Positions 10,883 through 19,242 of a DNA stretch of 64,000 bases are shown here, one piece after another. Position numbers and translations under genes: made by a program. Numbering within the stretch: position 1 is the first letter of the stretch; each line of letters begins with the position of its first letter. Below the pieces are notes generated by a model that saw only the letters and a list, made by a program, of their open reading frames with translations, did no database searches and had not been told where the DNA came from. This DNA comes from Candidatus Sumerlaeota bacterium (GTDB taxonomy: Bacteria; Sumerlaeota; Sumerlaeia; JAFGJS01): the NCBI GenBank assembly GCA_016928995.1, contig JAFGJS010000065.1:17079-81078 (forward strand), in the 5' to 3' direction.

Positions 10883-11005
10883 TTAAAAAATGAATGATCC
10901 CATGATTAATACAGGGAAGTTGATATCGTTGTCTCTGATTCCAAAGATAAATGTCAAAACCGCGCCCGCAAACCATAGAATCCATCCGGTTATTTTCAGA
11001 ATCAT
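10883..11005 (-). CDS. Very small two-helix membrane protein (40 aa)
   Basis: A 40-codon frame (ATG at 11005, TAA at 10883-10885) encodes a protein that is almost entirely two hydrophobic helices, ILKITGWILWFAGAVLTFIF and FPVLIMGSFIF, joined by a short charged loop GIRDNDIN. AAGGGA lies about six bases upstream of the ATG. Size, hydrophobicity pattern and the ribosome-binding site favour a real small protein. No homologue is recognised and chance cannot be excluded. It sits in a low-GC gap before dnaE, on the opposite strand. Confidence 0.45.
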   Translation of the reverse strand: MILKITGWILWFAGAVLTFIFGIRDNDINFPVLIMGSFIF

Positions 11006-11211
11006 CGTCTTTCCCTTTGCTTGGATAAATAAGTGTAATTGTATCAGACATCATGTCAAAAAGCAAGCAACGCGAAATTGCCGGTTGATTTTTCCGGCTG
11101 GGTGCGGTCTGCTTGGATTTCCAAGAGCGGGTCTGTGTGACATCGTTTTTCGTCCAGCCTGGGCCGATGAATCCGGCCACGCAACAAATCTTTTCGCACC
11201 GGGAGCGCGGC

Positions 11212-14200
11212 GTGCCTCAGCGTGAATTTGTACATCTGCATACGCATTCGGAGTTCAGCCTGCTGGACGGGATGAACCGGATGGGCGCGCTGGCGGGACG
11301 TGTGAAGGAACTCGGCATGCCAGGCCTGGCGCTCACCGATCACGGCAACCTGTTTGGCGCGCTGGAGTTCCAGAAGGCGATGAAGGGCGCGGGGCTGAAG
11401 CCGATCATCGGCTGCGAGGTATACATCACCCTGGGCAACCGCAAAGACCGTAACAAGGAGGACCGGCGATATCACACCGGACTGCTCTGCAAGAATCAGC
11501 AGGGTTACCGCAACCTGTGCAAACTCGTTTCGCTCGCGTATACAGAGGGGTATTATTACAAGCCGCGCATCGACCTGGAACTGCTCGCGGCGCACAGCGA
11601 GGGGCTCGTGGCGCTGTCCGGATGCTTGCAGGGGCCGCTGCCGCAGGCGATTCTGGCGAACGGCAGCGCAGGCACATCCGACACTGAGCGCCGGGTGCAT
11701 GAAACAGTGGACTCGTTCCGGCAGATCATGGGCGAGGGGAATTATTTCCTCGAAATCATGGATCACGGGTTGGAGCCGCAGAAAATCGTCACTCGTGCGA
11801 TCCTCGAGCTGCGGAAAAAACACAACCTGCCGCTCGTGGCGACGAACGACGCGCATTACCTGACGCGCGAGGACAGCCAGCCGCATGACGTGCTGCTGTG
11901 CATCGGCACCGGCTCGCTGGTGCATGAGAAGGAGCGCCTGCGCTATAACACGGACCAGGTTTACCTCAAATCTCCGGATGAGATGTGGGAGCTCTTCGGC
12001 GAAATTCCCGAGGCGCTGACGAACACGCTGCGCATCGCCGAAATGTGCGACGCCAAGGTCATGTGCGCCGAGGGGCACGAGCTCTATCCGCATTATCCGT
12101 CCGTGCCCGAAGGAACGGACGCCGCGTCCTACCTGCGGCAGCTGGCGGTGGATGGTTTGCGCGAGCGCTTGGGCGGCGAGATTCCGGCGGAGTACGGCGA
12201 GCGTCTTGATTTTGAATTGAACGTGATTCACAACACGGAATTCGATGATTACTTTCTCATCGTCTGGGACTTCATTAATTTCGCGGTGAAGCACAACATC
12301 CCTGTCGGTCCCGGACGCGGCAGCGGCGCAGGCAGCGTCGTGGCGTGGAGCCTGAAGATCACCGACCTCGACCCTATCGAGCACGGCTTGTTTTTCGAGC
12401 GTTTCCTGAATCCCGAGCGCATCGAGCCGCCGGACTTCGACATCGACTTCTGCATCAACCGGCGCGGCGAGGTGATCGAGTACGTGCGGCAAAAGTACGG
12501 AACGGAAAATGTGGCGCAGATCGTGACGTTCGGCACGCTGAAATCGCGCGCGGCGGTGCGCGACGTAGGGCGCGTGCTGGACATTCCGCTGGCCAACGTC
12601 GATCGCGTGGCCAAGATGATCCCCACCATCATCCAGTTGCCGCATAACGTGGAGCAAAAACTCGACGACGCGCAGAAGAAAAAAGAAACCAAGCCGATCC
12701 TGGAAAACGCGCTGAAGTACGCCAAGGATTTGCGCGAGGCGTACGAGTCCGACATGCCGGAGCGTACGCGCGAGCTGATCGACGCGGCGATCAAGGTGGA
12801 AGGGCTGCATCGCCACACCGGCATGCATGCGGCGGGCGTGGTGATCACCGACCGCCCGCTGAACGAAATGATCCCGATTTTCAAGACGCCCGCCGAACCG
12901 GAGCTGATCACGCAATTCGAGATGAAGAACGTGACCGAGGTCGGCCTGCTGAAGATGGATTTCCTCGGACTGAAGAACCTCACCGTGATCGACGAGGCGA
13001 TGCAGATGATCGGGCGGATCCACGGCCGCAAGATCGACTGGGCGGAGATCGGCTACGACGATCCGCCGACGTATCAGCTCATCGCGCGCGGCCAGACCAC
13101 CGGCGTGTTCCAGCTTGAATCCGAAGGCATGAAGAAGGTCTGCCGGCAGCTCAAGCCGACTTGCTTCGGCGACGTGGCGGCGGTGATCGCGCTGTACCGG
13201 CCCGGGCCGATGCAGTTCATCGACACCTTCGTGGAAAACAAACACAAGCCGGACAGCATTCAGTACCTGCACCCGAAACTCGAACCGATCCTGAAGGAGA
13301 CCTACGGCATCATCGTGTATCAGGAACAGGTGATGCAGATTTCGAATAACCTGGCGGGCTTCAGCCTGGGTCAGGGCGACATCCTGCGCAAGGCGATGGG
13401 CAAGAAGAACGCCGCGCTGATGGAGAAGATGCGCGTCGAATTCATCGAAGGCTGCAAGAAGAACGAGATCAGCGAAAAGATCGCGCAGGAAATCTGGAAC
13501 CAGATGGAGAAGTTCGCGGCATACGGCTTCAACAAGTCGCACACCGTGGCGTACGCCGTGGTCTCGTTCCGCACGGCCTGGCTAAAGGCGCATTACCCGA
13601 CGGAATTCATGGCCAGCCTGATCACGCACGACATGGGCAATCTGGATAAAATGCCGGTGTACTTTCAGGAATGCAGCGACATGGGGATCCAGATTCTGCC
13701 GATCGACATCAACACGTCGCGCGCCACATTCACGCCGGACGGCCGCAACATTCGCTTCGGGCTGGCGGCGATCAAGAACGTCGGGCGTGGCGCCATCGAC
13801 GCCATCGTGGACGAGCGCGAGGCGCATGGGCCGTTTGCGGACTTCAAGGATTTCGCCGCGCGCGTGGACTCCAAGGCGATGAATTCACGCATGATCGAAG
13901 CGGCGATTCGCGTCGGCGCATTCGACGCGCTGGGCGCGCACCGCGCGCAGCTGATTCAGTGTTACAGCGCGATCATGGAACTCGCCGCGCATGTGCGCGC
14001 GGAAATGGAATCCGGACAAGGCTCGTTGTTCGACGACCTGGGCGACGACGAAGGCGGCGGCACCGCGCTGGAGCAATTCGAATATCCCGAACTGCGTCAT
14101 TGGCATCGCCGCGAGATGCTGGAAAACGAGAAGGAACTCACCGGCTATTACCTTACGGGGCATCCGCTGGAGGATTATCGCGGCGACTTCGAATCATTTT

Positions 14201-14742
14201 GCAATTGCAATGCGCTGGAGCTGAAAGACCTGCCGAAGGATCGCGGCGTCGTTTTCATCGGCATCGTGCTGCGTGTGATCAAACGCGTGGACCGCAAGGG
14301 CAAGGAATTCGCCTTTATCGAAATGGAGGACTTCACCGGCGCGGCCGAGGTGACGTGCTTCAGCGATGTCTATTCCGCCGCGCGCGATGTGATCCTGAAG
14401 GATGAGATTCTCGCCGTGCGCGGGCGCGTGGACACATACGGCGAACGGCACAAGATCATGGCCGATGAGGTCATGCCCGTCGAGCATTTCCGGCTGCGTC
14501 ATGCGCGCGAGGTGCATCTGCGGCTGGAGCCGGACGAGTTCACCTCCGGCACGCTGCAGCGCGTGCGGGAAGCCGCGGCCGAGTATCCGGGCGACGCGCC
14601 GGTGTATTGCCGCCTGCCGCATCCTGACGGCGGCTTTATTGTGCTTGGTGAATCCGATCCGCCGCGAGTCAAACCGACGCAGGATTTCCTCAACGCCATG
14701 CAGAGCCTGAATCTGACGCGTCCTTTTTGCTTCCAGACGTGA
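11212..14742 (+). CDS. dnaE: DNA polymerase III alpha subunit (DnaE1 type)
   Basis: About 1176 residues, full length. Domains in order: PHP domain opening with FVHLHTHSEFSLLDG; polymerase palm with the catalytic aspartates in PPDFDIDFCINRRG at about residue 408; thumb/fingers with GRGSGAGSVVAW and the later YQEQVMQISNNLAGFSLGQ segment; a helix-hairpin-helix region; and an OB fold (RGVVFIGIVLRVIKRVDRKG). The PHP metal-binding residues look intact. I chose the GTG at 11212 because GGGAG lies six bases upstream and the product begins a few residues before the conserved HLHTH; an ATG at 11167 is the alternative. This is the replicative polymerase and appears monocistronic. Confidence 0.96.
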   Translation: MPQREFVHLHTHSEFSLLDGMNRMGALAGRVKELGMPGLALTDHGNLFGALEFQKAMKGAGLKPIIGCEVYITLGNRKDRNKEDRRYHTGLLCKNQQGYRNLCKLVSLAYTEGYYYKPRIDLELLAAHSEGLVALSGCLQGPLPQAILANGSAGTSDTERRVHETVDSFRQIMGEGNYFLEIMDHGLEPQKIVTRAILELRKKHNLPLVATNDAHYLTREDSQPHDVLLCIGTGSLVHEKERLRYNTDQVYLKSPDEMWELFGEIPEALTNTLRIAEMCDAKVMCAEGHELYPHYPSVPEGTDAASYLRQLAVDGLRERLGGEIPAEYGERLDFELNVIHNTEFDDYFLIVWDFINFAVKHNIPVGPGRGSGAGSVVAWSLKITDLDPIEHGLFFERFLNPERIEPPDFDIDFCINRRGEVIEYVRQKYGTENVAQIVTFGTLKSRAAVRDVGRVLDIPLANVDRVAKMIPTIIQLPHNVEQKLDDAQKKKETKPILENALKYAKDLREAYESDMPERTRELIDAAIKVEGLHRHTGMHAAGVVITDRPLNEMIPIFKTPAEPELITQFEMKNVTEVGLLKMDFLGLKNLTVIDEAMQMIGRIHGRKIDWAEIGYDDPPTYQLIARGQTTGVFQLESEGMKKVCRQLKPTCFGDVAAVIALYRPGPMQFIDTFVENKHKPDSIQYLHPKLEPILKETYGIIVYQEQVMQISNNLAGFSLGQGDILRKAMGKKNAALMEKMRVEFIEGCKKNEISEKIAQEIWNQMEKFAAYGFNKSHTVAYAVVSFRTAWLKAHYPTEFMASLITHDMGNLDKMPVYFQECSDMGIQILPIDINTSRATFTPDGRNIRFGLAAIKNVGRGAIDAIVDEREAHGPFADFKDFAARVDSKAMNSRMIEAAIRVGAFDALGAHRAQLIQCYSAIMELAAHVRAEMESGQGSLFDDLGDDEGGGTALEQFEYPELRHWHRREMLENEKELTGYYLTGHPLEDYRGDFESFCNCNALELKDLPKDRGVVFIGIVLRVIKRVDRKGKEFAFIEMEDFTGAAEVTCFSDVYSAARDVILKDEILAVRGRVDTYGERHKIMADEVMPVEHFRLRHAREVHLRLEPDEFTSGTLQRVREAAAEYPGDAPVYCRLPHPDGGFIVLGESDPPRVKPTQDFLNAMQSLNLTRPFCFQT

Positions 14743-14770
14743 TTGACAGAGTATCGAAGCTGGTTGGAGA

Positions 14771-14786
14771 GCGGACCTTAGTCCGC
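14771..14786. repeat. Small palindrome
   Basis: GCGGAC-CTTA-GTCCGC forms a perfect six-base-pair stem with a four-base loop, about 30 bases after the dnaE stop and 40 before the next start. Probably a repeat remnant; there is no T run to support a terminator. Confidence 0.4.
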
Positions 14787-14824
14787 CGCCGAAGAATTAA
14801 ATCCGCTCAGAAGGAGAACGACAA

Positions 14825-16789
14825 ATGAGACGTTGGACCATCATTACCGTGATATTGGCCATTATTATCTTTGGGAGTGAAACCATGCAGGCGCGGACAT
14901 TCTGGCTGGATGAATTGGATTTGAGTAAAATGAAACAGGGATGGGGTGAAGTGGGAAGGCGCCGTTCCGTGGGCGGCAATCCGTTGCGCATGGGAGGCCA
15001 TGAATATCAACGAGGGATCGGGACGCACGCAGAAAGCGTGTTCATTATCCGGATCGCTGGGCAGGCGGCGCGCTTTCAAGCGACAATCGGCGTTGATGAT
15101 GAAGTGAACGACAGAGGAACTGTCCAATTCCTGGTGTTTGGCGACAAGCGCGAGTTGTTCAACAGCGGCGCCTTGAAAGGCGAAGATGAACCCAAAGCGA
15201 TCGATCTCGATGTGACGGGAATCGATGAACTAGCGCTGATTGTTGAGCCCGCTGATTTTGGCATTACATTCGACCATGCCGACTGGGCTGACGCGCGGCT
15301 AGAACTGGAAGGCGACGATCCGAAAGCCCTTCCAATACCCGAGGAATCCGCTGAGATTCTTACGCCTCCCGCGCCCAAGAGTCCGCGGATCAATGGCGCT
15401 CGAATCTATGGCGTCCGGCCCGGCTCCCCGTTTCTTTATCGCATTCCCGCCACGGGCGAACGGCCGATGCGTTTTTCCGCGGCCGGTCTGCCAAAGGGAT
15501 TGGAATTGGATCCGGACACGGGCGTGATCGCCGGACGGATTATAAGCAAAAAGCATCGGATGTATCAGGTTGTCTTTCGGGCGAAAAATAAATTGGGCAA
15601 GGTCGAGCGCGACTTCCGCATCGTCGTCGGCGATCGTATCGCCCTGACGCCGCCGATGGGCTGGAACTCCTGGAACTGCTTCGCTCACGCGGTCTCCGCG
15701 GACAAAGTCAAGGCTGCGGCCGACGCTATGGTCTCCAGCGGATTGGTCGATTACGGCTGGACGTACATCAATATTGACGATTTCTGGCAGGTGCAGCCAG
15801 ACAGCGATGATCCCACACTGCAAGGCGACGCGCGCGACGAGAACGGAAATATCCTGCCCAATCCACGCTTTCCCGATATGAACGGGCTGGTCGATTATAT
15901 CCATTCTCTCGGATTGAAAGCGGGAATCTATTCCTCGCCGGGTCCACTGACCTGCGGAGGCTGCATCGGCAGTTATGAGCACGAAGTGCAAGACGCTCAA
16001 AAATATACGCAATGGGGCTTCGATTACTTGAAATACGATTGGTGCAGTTATGGCCAAATTGCGGAAGATCAAAGTCTTTACGAATTGATGAAGCCATACA
16101 TCACAATGCGCGATGCGTTGCTCGCACAGGATCGTGACATTGTATACAGCCTTTGTCAATACGGCATGGGCAATGTGTCCGCCTGGGGCGATGTGGTCGG
16201 TGGAAATTGCTGGCGCACAACCGGCGACATTCGCGATACTTGGGACAGCATGGCCGACATCGGTTTCCGACAGAACGGACTGGAGCATTTCGCCAAGCTC
16301 GGCGCCTGGAACGATCCCGACATGCTGGTGGTGGGTCAGGTCGGCTGGGGGCCGAACCTGCATCCCTCGCGACTCACGCCAAACGAACAATACACGCACA
16401 TCAGCCTCTGGTCGCTGCTAGCTGCGCCGCTTTTGATCGGCTGCGACATGACCCAACTGGACGGTTTTACGTTCAACCTGCTGACCAATCACGAAGTGAT
16501 CGACGTGAACCAGGATCCGCTGGGCAAACAAGGCCGCCGCGTGAGCAAGGACGGCCCCCTCGAAGTTTGGGTCAAGCCCCTGGAAGACGGCTCGATTGCC
16601 GTGGGATTGTTCAATCGCGGATACTTCGCGATGACTGTCAAGGCGAAGTGGCGAGACTTGGGCGTCAAAGGCCGTCAAATCGTGCGCGACCTCTGGCGGC
16701 AAAAAGACTTGGGAGAGTTTCAGAATCAATTCAGCGCGGAAATACCATGCCATGGGGTTATGTTCCTTCGATTGCGCGCTGCAAATTAA
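14825..16789 (+). CDS. Secreted GH27 alpha-galactosidase with NPCBM and Ig-like domains
   Basis: 654 residues. A signal peptide (about 1-24, IITVILAIIIF core) is followed by an NPCBM-type carbohydrate-binding domain (about 28-160, with GGHEYQRGIGTHAES). A putative-Ig segment comes next (about 187-265, GLPKGLELDPDTGVIAGRI). The glycoside hydrolase 27 barrel begins at TPPMGWNSWNCF. The probable nucleophile is Asp405 in LKYDWCSYG and the acid/base Asp468 in CWRTTGDIRDTW; WNDPDMLVVG is also conserved. The enzyme should release terminal alpha-galactose (or alpha-GalNAc/arabinose in some members) from polysaccharides outside the cytoplasm. A strong AAGGAG lies upstream of the ATG at 14825. No other polysaccharide-degradation genes adjoin it. 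Confidence 0.93.
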   Translation: MRRWTIITVILAIIIFGSETMQARTFWLDELDLSKMKQGWGEVGRRRSVGGNPLRMGGHEYQRGIGTHAESVFIIRIAGQAARFQATIGVDDEVNDRGTVQFLVFGDKRELFNSGALKGEDEPKAIDLDVTGIDELALIVEPADFGITFDHADWADARLELEGDDPKALPIPEESAEILTPPAPKSPRINGARIYGVRPGSPFLYRIPATGERPMRFSAAGLPKGLELDPDTGVIAGRIISKKHRMYQVVFRAKNKLGKVERDFRIVVGDRIALTPPMGWNSWNCFAHAVSADKVKAAADAMVSSGLVDYGWTYINIDDFWQVQPDSDDPTLQGDARDENGNILPNPRFPDMNGLVDYIHSLGLKAGIYSSPGPLTCGGCIGSYEHEVQDAQKYTQWGFDYLKYDWCSYGQIAEDQSLYELMKPYITMRDALLAQDRDIVYSLCQYGMGNVSAWGDVVGGNCWRTTGDIRDTWDSMADIGFRQNGLEHFAKLGAWNDPDMLVVGQVGWGPNLHPSRLTPNEQYTHISLWSLLAAPLLIGCDMTQLDGFTFNLLTNHEVIDVNQDPLGKQGRRVSKDGPLEVWVKPLEDGSIAVGLFNRGYFAMTVKAKWRDLGVKGRQIVRDLWRQKDLGEFQNQFSAEIPCHGVMFLRLRAAN

Positions 16790-16841
16790 ACTGGTATGAA
16801 TTTGTGATATGACGCGATAACCATGCTTTCACCACAAACAA

Positions 16842-16871
16842 TTGACGCTCACCGGTTCATCGGACTATAAA
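16842..16871 (+). promoter_or_regulatory. Sigma70-like promoter
   Basis: TTGACG (16842-16847) and TATAAA (16866-16871) are separated by 18 bases. They lie 40 bases upstream of the FecR-GspG hybrid start. Good consensus fit; not experimentally supported. Confidence 0.55.
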
Positions 16872-16911
16872 TTCTACGATGACCCGATCAATCGATCCAG
16901 GAGAGATAATC

Positions 16912-18036
16912 ATGAAAGCACTGCGTAGTTTGATGATCATATGCTCCTGCACGCTTATTACGTATCAGGCAAGAGCGCAGGAGACCGCGGATGCTGATTC
17001 CACGGCGATGCTGAAGACCATCGAGGACACCAGCATAATTCCGGAAGGCTACGACGCGCTGATCTATGGCGCGCTGCAGGATGTGAAGGCGCTGCCGGCC
17101 GGCGCCAAGGATTGGGTGGCCGTGGAAAAGCCCAGCGCGCTGAAGACTGGCAGCGAGGTGCTGACGGCGCAGGGCAAGACGAAAATCCGGCTGCGCGGCA
17201 ACGGCCAGGTGCGGCTTCCTCCGGACAGCCATGTGGCGATCTCCACGACGGAGCAGGGGAACGTGATGATCACGTTGAAAAAGGGCAAAATCTGGAATTC
17301 GATGGCGGCGGAGGAAGGCCGGAATTACGTGGTGCGAACGCCGGAGATCGCGGCGGGGGTGCGCGGCGCGTTGTTCGTCGTGCAGACCACGGATGACGGC
17401 TCGCGGTTCGCCGTGTTCTCGGGCCAACTGAAACTGGCGAACCGGGAAGATCCGCAAAATCCGATCACCGTGCCAGCGGGAAAGCAGGTGCTTGTGCACA
17501 AGAACGGAGCGGTGTCGCAGGCTGTGCCGGTCACAGCGGATGAGCGCGAGGAATGGGACGAGTGGGATCAGTGGGCGGCCGAGGTGCATGAGCAGATCGG
17601 CAGCAAGTTCGTGTTCGGCGGACAGGCCATCGACAATCTGGCGAAGCTGAACGCGATGGATCAGCAGGCGGTGGAGGCGATGGCGCAGGAGACGGCCGTG
17701 AACCGGGCGGCGGAGCGCGCCGACGTACAGGTGCGCAATTACGCCGAGGCCTTCAAGAAACTGATTCTGGATATCGGCGTGCAGCCGACCGAGGAACAGG
17801 GCTTCGCGGCGCTGGTGCAAAACGTGGGCCAGTGGCCGAACTGGAAAGGTCCGTATATTAATGACGATCCGAGCACGCTGCCTCCGGTCGATCAATGGGC
17901 GCAGCCGTTGCGTTATGTCGTGCTGGTGACGCCCGGCGGCACGGAGTATTATGCCGTGGTCAGCAGCGGCCCCGACCGCCGTTTCAGCAAGGGCAAAGCC
18001 GACGATCTCCAAACCATGGTTGGCAAGAAAAAATAG
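16912..18036 (+). CDS. FecR-domain protein fused to a GspG-like pseudopilin C-terminal domain
   Basis: 374 residues from the ATG at 16912, which has AGGAGAG six bases upstream. A signal peptide (MKALRSLMIICSCTLITYQ, cleaved near ARAQ) sends it across the inner membrane. Residues about 70-170 are a FecR domain: TGSEVLTAQGKTKIRLRG, then YVVRTPEIAAGVRGALFVV. After an acidic, Trp-rich helix (EREEWDEWDQWAAEV) and a helical linker, residues about 275-365 resemble the globular part of type II secretion GspG: GVQPTEEQGFAAL, WKGPYINDD, then VDQWAQPLRYVV and SSGPDRRFSKGKADD. The pilin-type N-terminal helix is absent. Known FecR domains bind or regulate at the envelope, while GspG is a structural pseudopilin. 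The combination is unusual and its role unknown. A strong promoter and a terminal hairpin suggest a single-gene transcript. Confidence 0.8.
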   Translation: MKALRSLMIICSCTLITYQARAQETADADSTAMLKTIEDTSIIPEGYDALIYGALQDVKALPAGAKDWVAVEKPSALKTGSEVLTAQGKTKIRLRGNGQVRLPPDSHVAISTTEQGNVMITLKKGKIWNSMAAEEGRNYVVRTPEIAAGVRGALFVVQTTDDGSRFAVFSGQLKLANREDPQNPITVPAGKQVLVHKNGAVSQAVPVTADEREEWDEWDQWAAEVHEQIGSKFVFGGQAIDNLAKLNAMDQQAVEAMAQETAVNRAAERADVQVRNYAEAFKKLILDIGVQPTEEQGFAALVQNVGQWPNWKGPYINDDPSTLPPVDQWAQPLRYVVLVTPGGTEYYAVVSSGPDRRFSKGKADDLQTMVGKKK

Positions 18037-18057
18037 CAATTGGTTCAAATCGTTACT

Positions 18058-18126
18058 TTTGCGCCTTTGCGTCTTTGCGTGAGATCTATTCAATCCACGC
18101 AAAGACGCAAAGGCGCAAAGTTTTTT
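18058..18126. repeat. CAAAGRC inverted repeat with perfect 24-base arms
   Basis: Left arm 18058-18081 (TTTGCGCCTTTGCGTCTTTG...) is exactly complementary to 18096-18119, separated by 14 bases and followed by T6. It can act as an intrinsic terminator for the upstream gene while also being a member of the dispersed repeat family. Confidence 0.75.
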
Positions 18127-18175
18127 CAGTTGAAGTATTTATTTACACACTCAGAATCAGAGCATTGCACGACGA

Positions 18176-18263
18176 ATCTCTAAAGTAATGTCCGCATGGG
18201 AAGAGAACACAGCCGAGGGCGGCTGTGCCACATTCAAAAGATGCGGACAGAACTTTTAGAGAT
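18176..18263. repeat. Palindromic element A with terminal inverted repeats
   Basis: ATCTCTAAAGTAATGTCCGC (from 18176) is mirrored by the end of the element, which reads ATGCGGACAG (18241) on to TTTTAGAGAT (18263). Inside lies a perfect stem CACAGCCG/CGGCTGTG (18208-18227) with an AGGG loop. There is no coding capacity. The inner stem is shared with a copy inside the dcm gene at 30.5 kb. Confidence 0.7.
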
Positions 18264-18289
18264 GTTTCAGAATTAAGGAAGTTCAAGGT

Positions 18290-19195
18290 ATGTTCGACGA
18301 ATTGCTGAAGGCTGCGGTGGAACAGCTGATCACGGGAGCGACGGGGCAGGCGGCGCGGATCGTCGATGATGTATCCTGCGGCGGAGGATGCATCAATGAC
18401 GCGCGCACGCTGCTGCTGGCGGATGAGCGCAAATTTTTTCTGAAGTCCAACGCCGCGCCGCTGACGGAGATGTTTCAGCGCGAGGCGGAAGGGCTGAACG
18501 CGCTGGCCGACGTGGAGCAGATTCGCGTGCCGCGCGCGCTGGGCGCCGGCGGCGGAAGCAACAGCAATTCGGGCGCCATTCCGCACATCGTGATTGAGCA
18601 CATCGAGACCGGGCGTCCAGGTCCGGGATTCATGGAGGACTTTGGCCGCCGTTTCGCCTTGCTGCATCGCCATTCACAGGGAACGCGCTTCGGCTCTGAA
18701 CATGACAATTACATCGGCGCCACTCCGCAGCCCAACGGCTGGCGGGAGAGCTGGGCGGATTTTTGGCGCGAGCATCGCCTGGGATATCAATTGCAGCTTG
18801 CCCGACAGAACGGCCATTGCGATTCGCGGATGCGGCGGCTTGGCGACCGGCTGATGGAACGGCTGCCCGAGCTCATCGGCTTGAATGAGCCGCCCTGCCT
18901 GTTGCACGGCGATCTTTGGAGCGGCAACTTTCTTTGCGCTTCAGACGATGCGCCGGTGTTGATCGATCCCGCGGCGTACTACGGCCAGCGCGAGGCGGAC
19001 CTGGCGATGACGATGCTTTTCGGCGGTTTTTCTCCGGCCTTTTACGAGGCGTATCAGGAGGTCTGGCCGTTGGCCAACGGTTGGTGGAATCGCATCGAGA
19101 TTTATCGTTTGTACCATTTGATGAATCATCTCAACCTGTTCGGCGTCAGCTATCGCAACGAGTGCATGGACATCCTGCAGCGCTACGGCGGCTGA
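18290..19195 (+). CDS. Fructosamine/ketosamine kinase family protein
   Basis: 301 residues, typical for fructosamine-3-kinase-like proteins (APH/choline-kinase fold). The N-lobe contains GGGCINDARTLLL and FFLKSNAAP with the ATP-contacting lysine. The catalytic loop is LLHGDLWSGNFL and the metal-binding motif is the aspartate in VLIDPAAYYGQREADLAM. The YGQREADLAM and HLNLFGVSY segments are diagnostic of the family. These enzymes phosphorylate protein-bound or free ketosamines, destabilising Amadori products; the bacterial substrates are often unknown. AAGGA lies ten bases upstream of the ATG. Followed after 47 bases by ilvA on the same strand. Confidence 0.88.
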   Translation: MFDELLKAAVEQLITGATGQAARIVDDVSCGGGCINDARTLLLADERKFFLKSNAAPLTEMFQREAEGLNALADVEQIRVPRALGAGGGSNSNSGAIPHIVIEHIETGRPGPGFMEDFGRRFALLHRHSQGTRFGSEHDNYIGATPQPNGWRESWADFWREHRLGYQLQLARQNGHCDSRMRRLGDRLMERLPELIGLNEPPCLLHGDLWSGNFLCASDDAPVLIDPAAYYGQREADLAMTMLFGGFSPAFYEAYQEVWPLANGWWNRIEIYRLYHLMNHLNLFGVSYRNECMDILQRYGG

Positions 19196-19242
19196 GCTCG
19201 ACTGAGACGCAATTTTCATAGATCAAGGAAGCAACCCGCAAG

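Noticed and set aside
11056..13542. An 828-codon open frame antisense to dnaE
   Set aside because: It mirrors the codon pattern of the sense gene, has Arg/His/Leu-rich low-complexity composition, and shows no domain.
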